In this document: positions 43,557 to 55,750 of the stretch, piece by piece
How positions within the stretch are numbered: the stretch's first letter is position 1
Layout: each line of letters opens with the position of its first letter
From: Nemophila menziesii
Taxonomy: Eukaryota > Streptophyta > Magnoliopsida > Boraginales > Hydrophyllaceae
Length of the DNA stretch: 64,000 nt
Direction: 5' to 3'
Assembly: GCA_029959085.1 (NCBI GenBank)
Contig: JARWIR010000008.1
Coordinates: forward strand, 2,728,001-2,792,000
The notes under the pieces: model-generated
Told to the model about the DNA's origin: nothing
Databases searched by the model: none
Seen by the model: only the letters and a program-made list of their open reading frames with translations
Position numbers and translations under genes: made by a program

Positions 43557-44015
43557 ATGACAAACAGAACAGATGCTATGGATTATAAGAGGAAGTGTTC
43601 AATCCTAGGGAAGAACAAAAATTTGCCTGAAGCCACAATTGAAACGGCCATAAATCTTGATGAGCCTATTGAAAAGAAACAAAAAGAAGAGGCACCTGCA
43701 CAACCACTACCCAAGAAATTCACAGCTAGGATGAAGGTACCATCAAAGCCTAAAGAAAAGTACCAAATTCAAGATCAAGGTTTTTCTACTTCCTCTCAAA
43801 ATAATTCTTGCACATCCCCAAGGGATATCAAATTGCAACATGAAGTCGATCTTTCAAGAAAAGAAAACAAAGCACTTTGGGTGGAAATTGCACAGATTAA
43901 TTCACAATTGGAAGAGGTAACTTTGATCATGGATATTGATAATTATTCATCTTCTTCGGAGGAGGACATGATGGATCTTTATGGCCAGGTACCCCGTTCT
44001 AATTCTTCTTCTTAA
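43557..44015 (+). CDS. Downstream ORF of element B (MT-RT family), copy 2, longest form
   Basis: 152 codons, MTNRTDAMDYKRKCSILGKN to a TAA after RSNSSS. Layout: basic head, proline/lysine-rich linker (PLPKKFTARMKVPSKPKEK), charged helix (about residues 95-125), acidic serine-rich tail (DIDNYSSSSEEDMMDLYGQV). The tail matches DEDIMDLFGQ of the fragment at 545-800, so this longer frame is nearer the ancestral form than copy 1, where TAG follows SSEE. It lies about 950 bases after integrase and is preceded by CTTGAGTTTGGGGTCA. No known domain is recognised. Confidence 0.6.
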   Translation: MTNRTDAMDYKRKCSILGKNKNLPEATIETAINLDEPIEKKQKEEAPAQPLPKKFTARMKVPSKPKEKYQIQDQGFSTSSQNNSCTSPRDIKLQHEVDLSRKENKALWVEIAQINSQLEEVTLIMDIDNYSSSSEEDMMDLYGQVPRSNSSS

Positions 44016-44809
44016 TTAATGGTAGGCACTAGGTAGTTTAGTTTTTAATTTTATTGTTTTATTGAGTCTTTTTAAAGTCGTGGGGACACATCTCACTTTT
44101 GATTTTGGGGTGGGGTTGTTGCCTCATCCCAATTTTTTTTATTTTACATGCTTTTTGGAAAGATTTTTTTTAGGGTTGCGTTTGACTGTAGAGTATTTTA
44201 AATGCCCTCATCAAGCATGCTTTTCATGAATTTATGATAGAAAATAGTTGTCTTTAGGAGTTGGTGTAAAACACACTTAGATTGCATGCAAATATAAGAT
44301 AATTGATAGGAAGAATTAATGGACAATGCAAAGGAAGCAAACTTTTACTTAAGGATAATGAGTGGTTTGTAGAATGAGTAGAGAACTCACTTAGGTATGA
44401 ACTAGAGTCAAGCTGTGTAAATAGGAAAATGATAGAGGCAGTTCTTTGTTAGCCCTTTAAATCCTTTTTTCCTCTATCCTTGAATTAATTATATCCTTCT
44501 TAGCCAAATCTTTAGCCTTTAAGCCTTTCTTTTTTCACCATATTATGACCCGTACTTGAATCATGATCCTGAGACTTCCTGTCTTGAGCTTGAGTTTGGG
44601 GTGGTGGGTCCACTATATGGGAATTTACATTGGGTTGGGATTTTTTGAGCTTATCAATTGTGCTCGGTTATATATTTTGATGATGATTCATAGGTTTATT
44701 ATATTTTAACCCTTTGCCGGGGTAGGAGTAAATGAAAAAAAAGAAAAATAGAAAAAAAAAGAGATATGAAAAGTTATGAAAAGAAAAAATTTATGAAAAA
44801 TAGCGTGAT
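44016..44809 (+). mobile_element. 3' UTR of element B, copy 2, cut at the permutation join
   Basis: Same boxes as copy 1 (TTTTGATTTTGGGGTGGGG near 44,097, ATGACCCGTACTTGAATCAT near 44,545, CTTGAGTTTGGGGTGGTGG near 44,588). It ends abruptly at TAGCGTGAT (44,801-44,809), where copy 1 continues ATCTCAACATC. Confidence 0.75.
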
Positions 44810-44811
44810 TA

Positions 44812-45240
44812 TATTTGTTACTAGTCATCATTCTATGCAAGCCCTGCAAATCACACTCTCACATTGTTTCAGAATTACTATTTAACAAAGAAGATTTAAA
44901 TGACAAAAGCATGATTCAAACCCCGATCAACTATTTACGAGCGCTCACAAGCTCATCATTACCCAGACTCTCTTTTGCAACAAGTGTATAGTTCACGTCT
45001 TGAACATTTCCCATCTCCTCAACTTTCTCTTCCAATTCAGAGTTCAACTCTTTTATTTTACTTTGAACAACTGCTTTTTTCACTTATATGTTTCATTACC
45101 TCTAATTTCCCTTTTAACTCTGCAATTTCCATCTACAGCTTCTGTTTAGCATCCAAATTTCTTTCTAAACTAAAATATCTTCGTCAATGCTTCGTTCTTC
45201 TCTAACCACAGTGAAACTAAATAAAGATTTAAGTGGACCA
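44812..45240 (-). pseudogene. IDN2/FDM coiled-coil fragment, copy 2
   Basis: Equals 2,058-2,470. Only the coiled coil and the very start of the XH domain are present, because the join cuts the gene at the position of 2,058. The XH core seen in copy 1 is therefore absent. Confidence 0.75.
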
Positions 45241-45388
45241 TATAATTAAGAGTCAAAAAAATTAGATCGAAGTAATTAAAAAATAAAATTTATACTCGAA
45301 TAAGAAAGGATTCTATGAGGACATCCCCACAGTTGTAATACGGACCCTCCAAATAAATATATAAGAGATCCCCATATCGTATATCATA

Positions 45389-46756
45389 GAGTTTTTTTTA
45401 TTTGTAACATATTTTTAAAAAATAATTGCAACAAAAACTTATTCTATAAAATAATTTCACAACTAACCTATAGGCGCTTCTCGGAGGATCGCCTCTTTCA
45501 TTTAGCCAGTCCATTAACTTAAAGCCCACTAATTAATTTAATATAAAGGCGCTTCTTTGAAGAGCGCTTTTACATAAAAAAAATAGACTCATTTGGCCAA
45601 CTATCTGTCTTATAGTAGATAAAAGCCTTGTTTGGTGATGGTACTGGACCAAATGTCCATCTGAAGCTAAGCTAAGATGGTGATAATTTTCTAATTTCGA
45701 ATTGGTTGTCCATTAGGAATTTGTGGATTATAGATGTTAGCATTTTTATGAACACAAGCTATAGGTTAGTGATCATATCCAGGTTCATGAATTGCAGTTT
45801 GGTCCTTGGATTATTGTACCCTAAATTAACCACTCCCAAAGCTTGGATAATCAGCTTCTAAAAAACCCTTACAACAGTTGTAATATGAAATAAATAAGCA
45901 TTTTTAATATAAAATAAATGTGCAGGCCCCAAACTACTGTTATGCAAAAATACATCACTCAAATTTTCAAAAGTTTGAGATTTAGTCCCTGCGTTATAAC
46001 TGTGACCATGAATGGTCTAATTGAGACTCTGAAATTAAATTTATGAAAATATTTTCAGTTTGCTGATTGAGGCAAAAGGGAGGGAGGGAGCGAAGGTACC
46101 AAGAAGTTGGTGGATCGACAACCTTGGTCCCTTAAGTTTTGAAAAATATCAATTTGACCCTTTAATTATTTTTTAATAGAAAAAATACCTTATGATAAGC
46201 TAACTAGATGGCTTGAGATACAGGGACTGAAACCCCTCATCTCCATTTGCTATGTCTTTTAGTAATATACTGTGGGCATGTTTGCACACTCCCTATATAA
46301 TAATATGAGGCTTGGGTCAGATTTTTTAGGTTAAACAACCCTTACTTTACATTGTTCATTATACAATAGTAATTTCTGATGTACTCTACATTGTTCATTG
46401 TATAATAGTAAATTCTGATGTATGCAACTTGATTTTTCTTTTTGTAATTTTTGATACATATATGCTAGAGTTTATAGTTATGCCTTCTTAATCAAAATCA
46501 AAAATCAAAAAAGATTTCCTGATTTCCTTTCTCATAAACAAGGCTTTTATGTATCATAAGACAGATCGTTGGTCAAAGAAGTCTATTTTTTTAAGTAAAG
46601 GCGCTCTTCAAAGAAGCGCATTTGTATTAAATTAATTAGCGAATGACTAAATGAAAGAGGCGCTCCTCCGCCTATAGATTAATTGTACAATTATTTTGTC
46701 GAATAAGTTTTTATTGTAATGATTTTTTTAAAATATGTTACAAATAAAAAAAACTC
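45389..46756. mobile_element. Non-autonomous MULE, copy 2
   Basis: Copy of 2,634-4,003 with TATATCATA at 45,380-45,388 and 46,757-46,765. Its left end reads GAGTTTTTTTTATTTG, making the terminal repeats a better match to each other than in copy 1. Confidence 0.85.
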
Positions 46757-46789
46757 TATATCATAGCCCATAACAATAATTTAATGTAC

Positions 46790-48480
46790 CTCCTTAATTC
46801 GTGAGACATCATCTTCTTCTATTTTTATACCCAAATCAAATGATCCAAGCGGCCTATTAAAGGTGGCCCAATAAGCCCTTATTTCCCTATCTTCACCATT
46901 TCTGTCCAGTTATACTTCATCTTCTCCTTTTTAAATAAATCGAGCTCATACCACCATAACCGCTTACTCCTCCCTGTCAAGTTTCTCTGGTGCCGCACCA
47001 CCATCTCTGCCACACCAGCCCCAATCAACCATCCTTACCGCGCCTCCCAATACACAACGGCTGTCCATAACCCGTAGAGCTCCTGGGCAACAGAGTACAA
47101 CAGATCGGCATCAAATCTTCAAATTCATGTCATTCATGTACTCACGGTACCATGATCTATTACTATCTGGTAAGATCTTTTTCATCTTCTCTCCCCCTTA
47201 ACTTGCTCCCTCCTATCAGATCCAATTCCATAGATAACCAATGGAAATACAACAAACTTGTAACTTAAATTGGAACCCAAATATATGCTTATTGATCTTG
47301 CAATAGATTTTCGTATATTTTTAGATCTAGTTATGTAATTATAGGTATCTTTGTGTTGTTATTCATAGATTATGATCCCATTCCCAAATTATGTAGATCT
47401 CCCATATCCAATACCCATATTATAATTTTGATTGTTATCTGTCAGAACTTTACCTCGATTCCAAACCTTGATTTTGTTACTATAACCTTCAACTAATCCC
47501 ATTTGGCCACCTTTCATATAGTCCCTCCTAAACATCAGTTTACACCATTATTCCCTCTATAATTTCCTACGCACAAGGGCCCAATCAAGCCTAGGAAAAT
47601 CCTAGGAACAGAAAGAACTGTCGCATTATATTAATGAGTTGTTTGCTTTATTTACAGAAAAACTGATTGTTGGCCATGACATTTCAACAAAGTGTAACAT
47701 TCTATGTAAGTTACTTACCCATTGTAATATCGATATTAGATATTAAATGGTTATAAGTTGCCCTTGATAATCCAAACTTGATTGTTTTGTGTTAGGTTAT
47801 ATGTTGTTGTTCCTTTGGATGCAGCGAATATGTTGTACTCCACAAACCAGATATATCGGACATCAACAAGCGTCAGTTGATTGGATTGTAGAGACATGAA
47901 AAATGTCTCATTGATAATCCAAATTACTCACCTAAAGATATTATTGAATATATTCACGGCAAGCATGGAGAGCAAAGGAGAAAATCGTAACTTCTTTCCA
48001 TGGTTCATTTGAAGAGGATTATCGTCTTTTAAGACAATACTGCGACCAAATTAACATGACAAATCCTGGAAGTATAGCATCTGTGTTTGTTCATCCCGAG
48101 GATAATTCCTTCTGTAGGCTATTTGTTTCGTTTCATGCACGTTTCACGGATTATAATAGTGCCTGAGATACAGCTTGAGATGGATTGTAGTGGTATGCAA
48201 ATTTTACATTATATATATACACATTTTTTTAAGTTAAAATATTTATTTGGTGGTTGAAACAGTTTTCCTTATGGGAAAAAAACAAAAAAAAGGATGTTGG
48301 CCATGACATTTCGACGAGGGAGAGACTCCTCTGTAAGACATGCCCTTTCTAGACATGCAAGTTGACCAAGGTTCAAGGAAAGCCCAAACACACCTTGGGA
48401 TATACAAGGAAGCTCAATAGGGAGTAGAAATTGAACTGGATGATAAAGATATGACTGATATTTTCTGTATTTAGTTACAA
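46790..48480 (+). pseudogene. Transposase-like gene remnant, copy 2
   Basis: Copy of 4,040-5,730 with the same stops and frameshifts (NPNYSPKDIIEYIHGKHG near 47,915; TNPGSIASVFVHPEDN near 48,055). One added difference is a changed codon in the RRLF region (CCGTAGG to TCTGTAGG type). No restored frame. Confidence 0.6.
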
Positions 48481-49338
48481 ACGTTGTCTAGATTATTGAT
48501 TTGGTTTTTTTGTTTTTTTGAATTTTGTCTATTGATTCTCATTATATACATTAATTTCTATTCATGATTGCTCAGTTTTCAAACATAAACAACTTTTTAT
48601 TAGATGATTCGTTGAAAACTGCAATTTAATAAAAAAAATATGCTGATACTTTTAATTTAATTGCTAATGAATTAACTAGATGTGTCTAACAATTTTTATT
48701 ACCTATTCATTTTGACATAAATTTTTTGTATTCTTTGTTTCTTTTTCTTTTTTCAGTCATACGGGATTTCTCTCACGTCTGTCATAAATATTCCTCATAA
48801 CCCATCTCACATCTCTCATAAATATTCCTCATAACCCATCTACTCTACCCTAGTAAGTACTCCCCATAAGCTATGTGAAGGATCACATATTCCACTATGT
48901 CTTTAATATTAATCTTGTCTAGAATTTAATCCTGCATTCACTAATCAATATGCGCATATATTTTACTCTTTATAAATATGGTCTATCTTGAGCTTCGTGA
49001 GTTTACATTGTCTTTCACTAACATCGTAATTCTCCTAAATTCGTCTCAATACTCAACCTAGAGAAAATTTACTACTTTATCATCCCGAGACTAAAATGAA
49101 GAGCACATGACTCAGACGTGACTGTTGATTCCACCATAGAAGACTTAGCAAAGCCACATACCCTTATTGTTAGATAAAGTGGAGTTATATCTACAACATT
49201 GTATAAATAAAGCTTAATCCTCACAACCAGTTTTATCCATTATATAAAGCAATATTTTGTTGAAACTACCAATCCACGATCGATCTGTTTACCCCCACAT
49301 GAACAAACATCTTTGCTAAATTAAAATCTTATATTTTT
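48481..49338. repeat. A+T-rich flank and repeat R1, copy 2
   Basis: Copy of 5,731-6,571. It carries an extra direct duplication of CATAAATATTCCTCATAACC near 48,785-48,835 that is less clear in copy 1. Confidence 0.55.
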
Positions 49339-51184
49339 TGATAGATTAAAACATTCTCGAGACATCATTTTATAGGGTTTTAGTGCTTAAATGCGAGATT
49401 TATCACTTATATTTGATATATTTTGATTTAGTGGTTTAATCTTGGATAATTATATGTTTGAAGCATTGTTTAGGAAATTTGTGTGTTAAGTGTGAAAAAC
49501 CTAGTTACATGGATAGTATTAGAGCTCAAGATGAATCCAAGAATTCGAAAATCTGAAGAAGAAACCCAAATCAAGTCACAAAAGGAGCCAAGAAGTTCAG
49601 CTAAAACTTACCAAAAAGTCTCGAAAAAATACATCCATCGACTTGCAGAAATCATAACAAATAATCAGTAATTAATCAGATCATAAAATTTACATAGAAG
49701 ATAGTATGGGAGTCTAGTACACGTGGTAAAAAGGGCGTCGAATTCCGAGTCAAGACGTGAATGTTATGACATTCTGAAAAGACCTAAGACGGTCAGAAGA
49801 GACCACTATGCCATTTTTTACTCACTTAAGCTGGCTTAAATGAGATAAAACCTTTTCTGGAACTCATATATACTAATTTTGACCATTGAAACATATCACT
49901 CATCATATTCAAGAGCTAGAAATACGGAGATCAAGGAGACAAGAGTTGGAGTTCAAGAACAACACTTTTTATCCCCTTAATTAGTATAATTCTTTCATCT
50001 TTTAAATTCTTGATTTAGTCATGACATTAATTGCTTTTATTTTTCTCTTTTTCATTATGAGCTAATTTTATCTAACTTGAGAATTGTAAGGGTCTGAACC
50101 CTAGATAATGATTTCATGCTTTTCTATTAATTTGATATTTAAATTAAAATGAATTTGTGCTATTTTTATTGAATATGAATTTGTTAATTGTGTGAGCCTA
50201 TTTATCTGGTCAGTTAGTAGGTTAGTATAGAAACCTAACCATTTCTCGATAGGGGCTTGAGTTGTGGAGCGTCGTTTATATTAGTTTGATATGGTTTAGT
50301 GAACCAAGATGTCTCGACTAATCAAATAACACATAGAATTATAGTAAATTTGTTTAAATTTTCTGTAATGTCACTCAATAGAGGTCGTTAGAGTATTAGG
50401 TTCAGCCCTTTTTTTACCCAAAGGAAATTTAAGAGGATAGTTGAATCCCGTGGTTAAATACCAAACTCGCCCTTAAAACAAGAGAAGTTAAATCGTGTCT
50501 CTTGGGGATTACTAATAATTCTCAAGCTAATCTCTATTCTTAAAACTTTTAAATTAAATTTATTTTAGCTAATCATTGTTTCATTTTTATTTTCATCTTA
50601 TCTTCTTAACAAGAAAACCAAACACAAAATATTTACTTTTTTGTCTTTTGTTTTAAAAACGTTTAAATAAATCTAGAATCTATGATGTAGAACTCATTTT
50701 TCGGGCCTAGGTAATCGACTGGGACCTAGCGCCTAGGCGATATTACATTGGGCCTATGCATTATTAGGCGGTTACGAATTCTGCTATATAATTTTATATA
50801 TTTACTAATATATGTGTAATGATTATGATAATTATAATTATTTATTCATCTAAAAACACTATAGTATATAAACACTTAAATTAGAATTATAATATCAATT
50901 CTAGAATTTCGAGAGTAAGAAATATAAAAGGAGGGCCTCAAAAGCCATTTTTTCCATTAATTGGCACCTAGGTGGGCTAGGCGCCTCTTCCACGGTAACT
51001 AAGGTACTAGGGGAAAAAGCCTAGAACGTTTACTAGGCGTAGGAGGCGATTTCTACAACATAGCCTATAATTAAGTCATTTATTGATTATCTAGTCCATG
51101 TGGAGACGATTTACTTACTAATTATATTACTTGACGACTCTTACACTTGCAAGGAACAACTTCTTTGGTGTTGATTTATTGTCA
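49339..51184 (+). mobile_element. LTR D, copy 2
   Basis: Copy of 6,572-8,420, with the nested MITE at 50,683-51,060. The 62-codon frame at 49,483-49,671 is the same chance frame as in copy 1. Confidence 0.6.
50683..51060. mobile_element. MITE-like element, copy in second LTR D
   Basis: TGATGTAGAA ... TTCTACAACA with flanking TA, as at 7,918-8,295. Confidence 0.55.
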
Positions 51185-51367
51185 ACCTTGAACCTCGTGT
51201 TCCTATGCTTAATGTCCACACAATGTCTCACTAACCTATTAAATCGATTCTTATCATATTGCCCTTCACTATCACCTGCAACTATCTTTCTCAATACTCA
51301 ATCTAGAGAAACCTCTCTGTTTTGTCATTCTAAGACTAAAATAAAGAATAAATAACATAGACATGAC

Positions 51368-51475
51368 CGTTTATATATTTTTCAAGTAACCGAACCACCC
51401 CGTCAGGGCGACAGTTCTAATATTATATATTTCACCCTGACCAGGGGTTCGGTTACTTGAAAAAATATATAATCG
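51368..51475. repeat. Foldback hairpin, copy 2
   Basis: Same arms as 8,610-8,717, one arm-end base pair lost (CGTTTATAT instead of CGATTATAT). Confidence 0.8.
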
Positions 51476-51476
51476 T

Positions 51477-52987
51477 TGGGTTACCCATTTTTTGTTTCCG
51501 TAGGTGTGGTAAAATAACATAACAAATGCACACCTCTAGAGAGCTAACTATCACAAGTGTATGGATCGTTGACAAGTAATAAAAGAAGTATGTACAAAGT
51601 ATCATCTTCACAAGGACTACGAATTTATTTCTTATGTAGTGTTCTTAGAGTACTAAAATGGGTTGTTAACTTAATTACGAAGATAAAAGCAAATATTTTT
51701 TTTTTGTTTTCCTTTCATCAAGCTAGTATGCAATAAAGATAAATTTACTAAGAAATAAAGATAAGACTAAATACAAGTAAACAACAAAGGAGAAAAGATA
51801 AGAATATAGCTTGAAAACTCGCAAGTAATCCCCAATAGTATTGAGTTTATATTTTATTGGTTCAGGGTGAACTGATAATTTTGCAATAATCAGGATTCCA
51901 ACTTCTTCCAAACTCCCATCAGGGTAGCTCAAGAAGCTACTCCAACACTACCAGCAGACTCGGGTGAGGCGACCCTATGCAATATCGGTAAATAAAAATC
52001 TCTAACCCTACTAACTATATGGCTAGGCAAGCCTGTTAGAATCACTACCGCACACCAAATGATTATATATTGTTTTAAGTAATTGAAACCCCCATCAAGG
52101 TGATAGTTTTAATTACTAAGGGCAGCCCTATATTTGTCCAAAGTAAGGGCTGGAATTTAATGGCAATACATAAGAAAAGCATAAACGATAACAGTTCAAT
52201 TTAAAGTGTGATCTCCCAAGTTTAATAAAAGAATAAAATAATTCTAGGGTTCATACATTATTGTTGTTCTCAAGCTATGAGAATTCAGTTCATAATATGG
52301 AAATTTAAACTTGCAATTAAAAGTCTAATGTTCATGTTCAGAAGATAAAACAGAATAAAGTTACACTAATAACTGAAGACGAATGATGGTAGAACGAAGT
52401 GGAATGGCATGAACTGCTTCCGAGCTCCTTCTTCTCTTCTTCTCTCTACTCCACGAAATTTATAATGTATAAATATGAATATGAACCCTTTTTTAATATT
52501 AAAAACTAATATAGAACGGGGCCATCATGCTTTAGGTGTTGTGGGCTTCTTTTAGCTAGCCCAATTCACCAAAAATGTTTTAATGATTGAGTTGACTAGT
52601 TCAAACCACGATATCAACAAATTACATAACTTTTCAACTCTGCTCCAAATCAAGAACCGTCAGTCCTACGCGCTCCTGGCTCCAAGAATTATCTAGAAAC
52701 CAAAGGTCTCCTCCAGAATGTTCATCAATCATGCGTGGTAACTCGAACAAGTTGCTTTCCAAATCTAGCAGACATATGCTTTCACTTTCTAAAAGTGGTT
52801 TAAGTATCCTTTTTTACCATGACGAAGGGGTAATATTGTCTTCTTGACTTCTTATCATTATCTCAGAGTATATTAGCATCGAAGTACCTAAGAGCTGCAC
52901 ACTTAACACATAAAAGTTCTAAAAATTACATAAACACCGAAACTAGACAAGAAAGTTTCATGACGCTCTTTTTTATGTGAGATGTCA
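51477..52987 (-). mobile_element. 3' LTR of element C, copy 2
   Basis: Copy of 8,719-10,230, with TG...CA ends on the minus strand. Confidence 0.6.
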
Positions 52988-53273
52988 TGCTACTTAATAT
53001 TTTCATTTTTCTTTTCTACAATTTTTCAATAGAACATGGTAAAGGGTTACAATAAAAATTTCATCTTTAACACAGCACATACAATACAAACTCATAAAAT
53101 CCCACCAAATGTGTTTCCCATGATGAATTCCCACCACCCCAAACTCAAACTCTAAAGACGACTGTCTTAGCGTTGCGATTTAAGTGCGGGTCATATGTAA
53201 AAGTCCTAAAATTTAAGGGTTATGACTCATAATGTGGCGAAAAATAAAAAGCTACATCTAGAAATGGGGTTAA

Positions 53274-53277
<4 letters not shown>

Positions 53278-53356
<79 letters not shown>
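53278..53356. repeat. (TA)n microsatellite, copy 2
   Basis: About 39 TA units, longer than the source tract at 10,521-10,589. Confidence 0.95.
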
Positions 53357-53358
<2 letters not shown>

Positions 53359-53929
53359 TATTCAGTTCAGTTTAGCAAGCTCAAGGCTTCAAGTAACTTA
53401 TCAAAGAGCTTCCTTAATCATATTACTAACTACTAGGCCATATTACTTTTTCACTTTGAGTTCATAGGTTACAAAAGGTTTTCAACTAGCTCACACCTCA
53501 AGTTATACACACCGCTCAAGCCTCCCAAAGATCCAACTTGCTTCTACACAGTGCTTACTAATCTTTTCTATTATTTAATTAACATTCTCATGCAAAATAT
53601 ACTATACGCGTTGTGACACTGTTTTAGGACACACTGTATACTACCATTGACTCACTAACATTATGATTCATAGGTACATTCAATACATTCTATGACAAAT
53701 CCCTATATTATCCACTAAATTTCTCAAATTTCATGCTAAAAACAGAAAACGAAGATGAAAACAATGAATCCCCATCACACTCAAAAGTGCGTTGTGTCAT
53801 CATAACTCGAAAGACTAAAAAACGCAATAAAACTTAAAAAAATATACACTAACAAATAAGCAGTTAAGGAGGAAGGTTAGGAAACATTACTTGGCAGATG
53901 ACTAAGTCATCCAAGTTGCGATCAACGTG

Positions 53930-54340
53930 TCACTTCGATTCTTTCCCAAGTAGGAATAGTATATGGTCTAGCTTTTTTTCCATCCTTGATTGAGAATCTA
54001 TGATACTGAATTTCCTTTCCTCTAAGTCACCCAGATTTGTACGCAATATCCTCACCCAAATAGGTTTCTTGAACTCATTTTTATCTCCAATTAGTACCTT
54101 TTGGGGAGTCAAGTATGAACCTCAATTGTTGGTGATTGGTGCTTTTTTCTTTGGTTCAGTGACTAATCTACTTCTCATAGTATTTTCTTGTGGTGGAGTA
54201 GGTACCTCGGGGTTCAGTTTCTTCTCATGCGGTTCACCGATGAGGATAGCTTGTTTTTTTCTTCCCCTAGGTAGATCTCTCTTCTTCCCAATGTCTTGTC
54301 TCTTCCTCTTAAAATTTAATGCATTTGTTCTTCTCGTCAT
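53930..54340 (-). pseudogene. Downstream ORF of element C, copy 2
   Basis: Starts at 54,340 (MTRRTNALNFKRKRQDIG) and stops at 54,122. The helical second part is open at 54,112-53,930 (PIWVRILRTNLGDLEERK to LLGKESK). The two parts are in different frames, so an indel shared by both copies broke the ORF before the duplication. Confidence 0.6.
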
Positions 54341-54740
54341 CTCAACTAACCTGTAACTTAAAGATGCACCAAATATGTATTTTTATTTGGACTTGTTTTG
54401 GGTGGTATTTCTTTGAGTTTTGTGTGTTGGAGGATATTTAGTAGTGACCAGATGGTGGTTTACGAAGTATGTAGGAAGGAATGACGATTGCTTGTGGTGG
54501 AAATTTTTTTTGAAAACTTGATAATTTTTTGTGTTTTGTAGTGTTATGAAATGGATTTGTGGAGGATGGAGATGATGATTTGGTGTTGTTATGGTGTGTT
54601 GATAAAGGTTCAATCAAGCTACAATGGTGTTTAAATATATTTTAGGAGTTGTATTCACGTTTTGGTGAAGATGGAGGAGGCTCAGAATAAGGTTTGGAGT
54701 GATTGGAGTGTATAAGTACTCTTTTTCTCCTTACAAGGTT

Positions 54741-55100
54741 GCGGTGTGCGGTATACCGCAAGTAAGGTCGCGGTATACCATGACCCTCTTCATTTGGCAT
54801 AATGTATTATAGTACACATAATTCGTTGATACAGTAATCGACGATACACAAGTGCGGTACACCGCATGAAAGGCGTGGTGTACCGTGTTCAGACCATGCT
54901 CTTGGTATACGACTCGTATTGCAATTAATCCTTATACTATCATCACTGTATATCACAAGAATGGTGTGGTATAATGCAAGAATGGCACGGTATGCTAGAA
55001 AACCTCTCGTTATGTTCCAATTAATTCTACCAATATGCATCAAAACTATAGTCATGACGGTCTAGCGTGCGGTACACTGCCTTTCAACATGGTATACCGC
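54741..55100. repeat. Palindrome cluster of element C, copy 2
   Basis: Same GCGGTATACCGC and GCGGTACACCGC dyads as 11,975-12,335. Confidence 0.8.
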
Positions 55101-55337
55101 AACTAGTAGTTGTTATGCTTGTTTTCTCCTCTGATTTCTCCCCAGACTCAAGATTTACCTACCTACGCAATAAAAACACTATACTTCCTCTCCTATTCTC
55201 TTGAGTATACACTAAATATGGACTCAAGATAATACACACTAAAAATGAAGAATTAAACTAATAAAGCATTTAAGCATGGGATGTCTCCTAAAAGCATATT
55301 TGGTTAACGTTAGTAGGGTTCGACGTGTTACCCCGGG

Positions 55338-55750
55338 TTACTCGGCTTCGAGGAGGTACATGACCTCCTTTCTTTTCATGTATCCATTCTCATTATATAT
55401 CTTCAATTCTTGACCATTCACCATGAAGGTTTGGTGCTCGATCGGATGTTCAATCTCTATTGCACCATGAGGTGTGACCTTTGTAACAATGTATGGTCCT
55501 TCCCAACGTGACTTAAGCCTCCCCAAAATAGTTTGAGAAGAATTGTATAGGAGAACTCATTGTCCTACCTCGAACTTCTTCATGCAAATTCGCTTGTCAC
55601 GCTAATTCGCTTGCCATGCCACATCTATGTTTTCTCCTTATACAGATGACATTTATCATAGGCATGGAAACAAAATTCAATCAACTCATTCGACAATATC
55701 ATCCTTTTATTTCCCTCTAACAACTCATCTAGATTCAAATCTTTTAGAGC
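55338..55750 (-). pseudogene. Integrase C-terminus of element C, copy 2
   Basis: LKSRWEGPYIVTKVTPHGAI (55,526-55,338) and LKDLNLDELLEGNKRM near 55,745. Cut at 55,750 by the LTR of element A, as in copy 1, so the A insertion predates the duplication. Confidence 0.8.

Larger units (their letters stand above)
52988..55750 (-). mobile_element. Element C 3' half, copy 2
   Basis: Copy of 10,231-12,984: (TA)n tract (53,278-53,356), downstream ORF (54,340-53,930), palindrome cluster (about 54,741-55,100) and integrase C-terminus (55,750-55,338). A better-preserved stretch of the downstream ORF lies at 53,930-54,112, where the TAA of copy 1 is absent. The 81-codon Tyr-Ile repeat frame at 53,222-53,467 is only the TA tract translated. 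Confidence 0.7.

Noticed and set aside
53222..53467. 81-codon ORF with a long Tyr-Ile repeat
   Set aside because: It is the translation of the (TA)n tract; copy 1 does not keep the frame.
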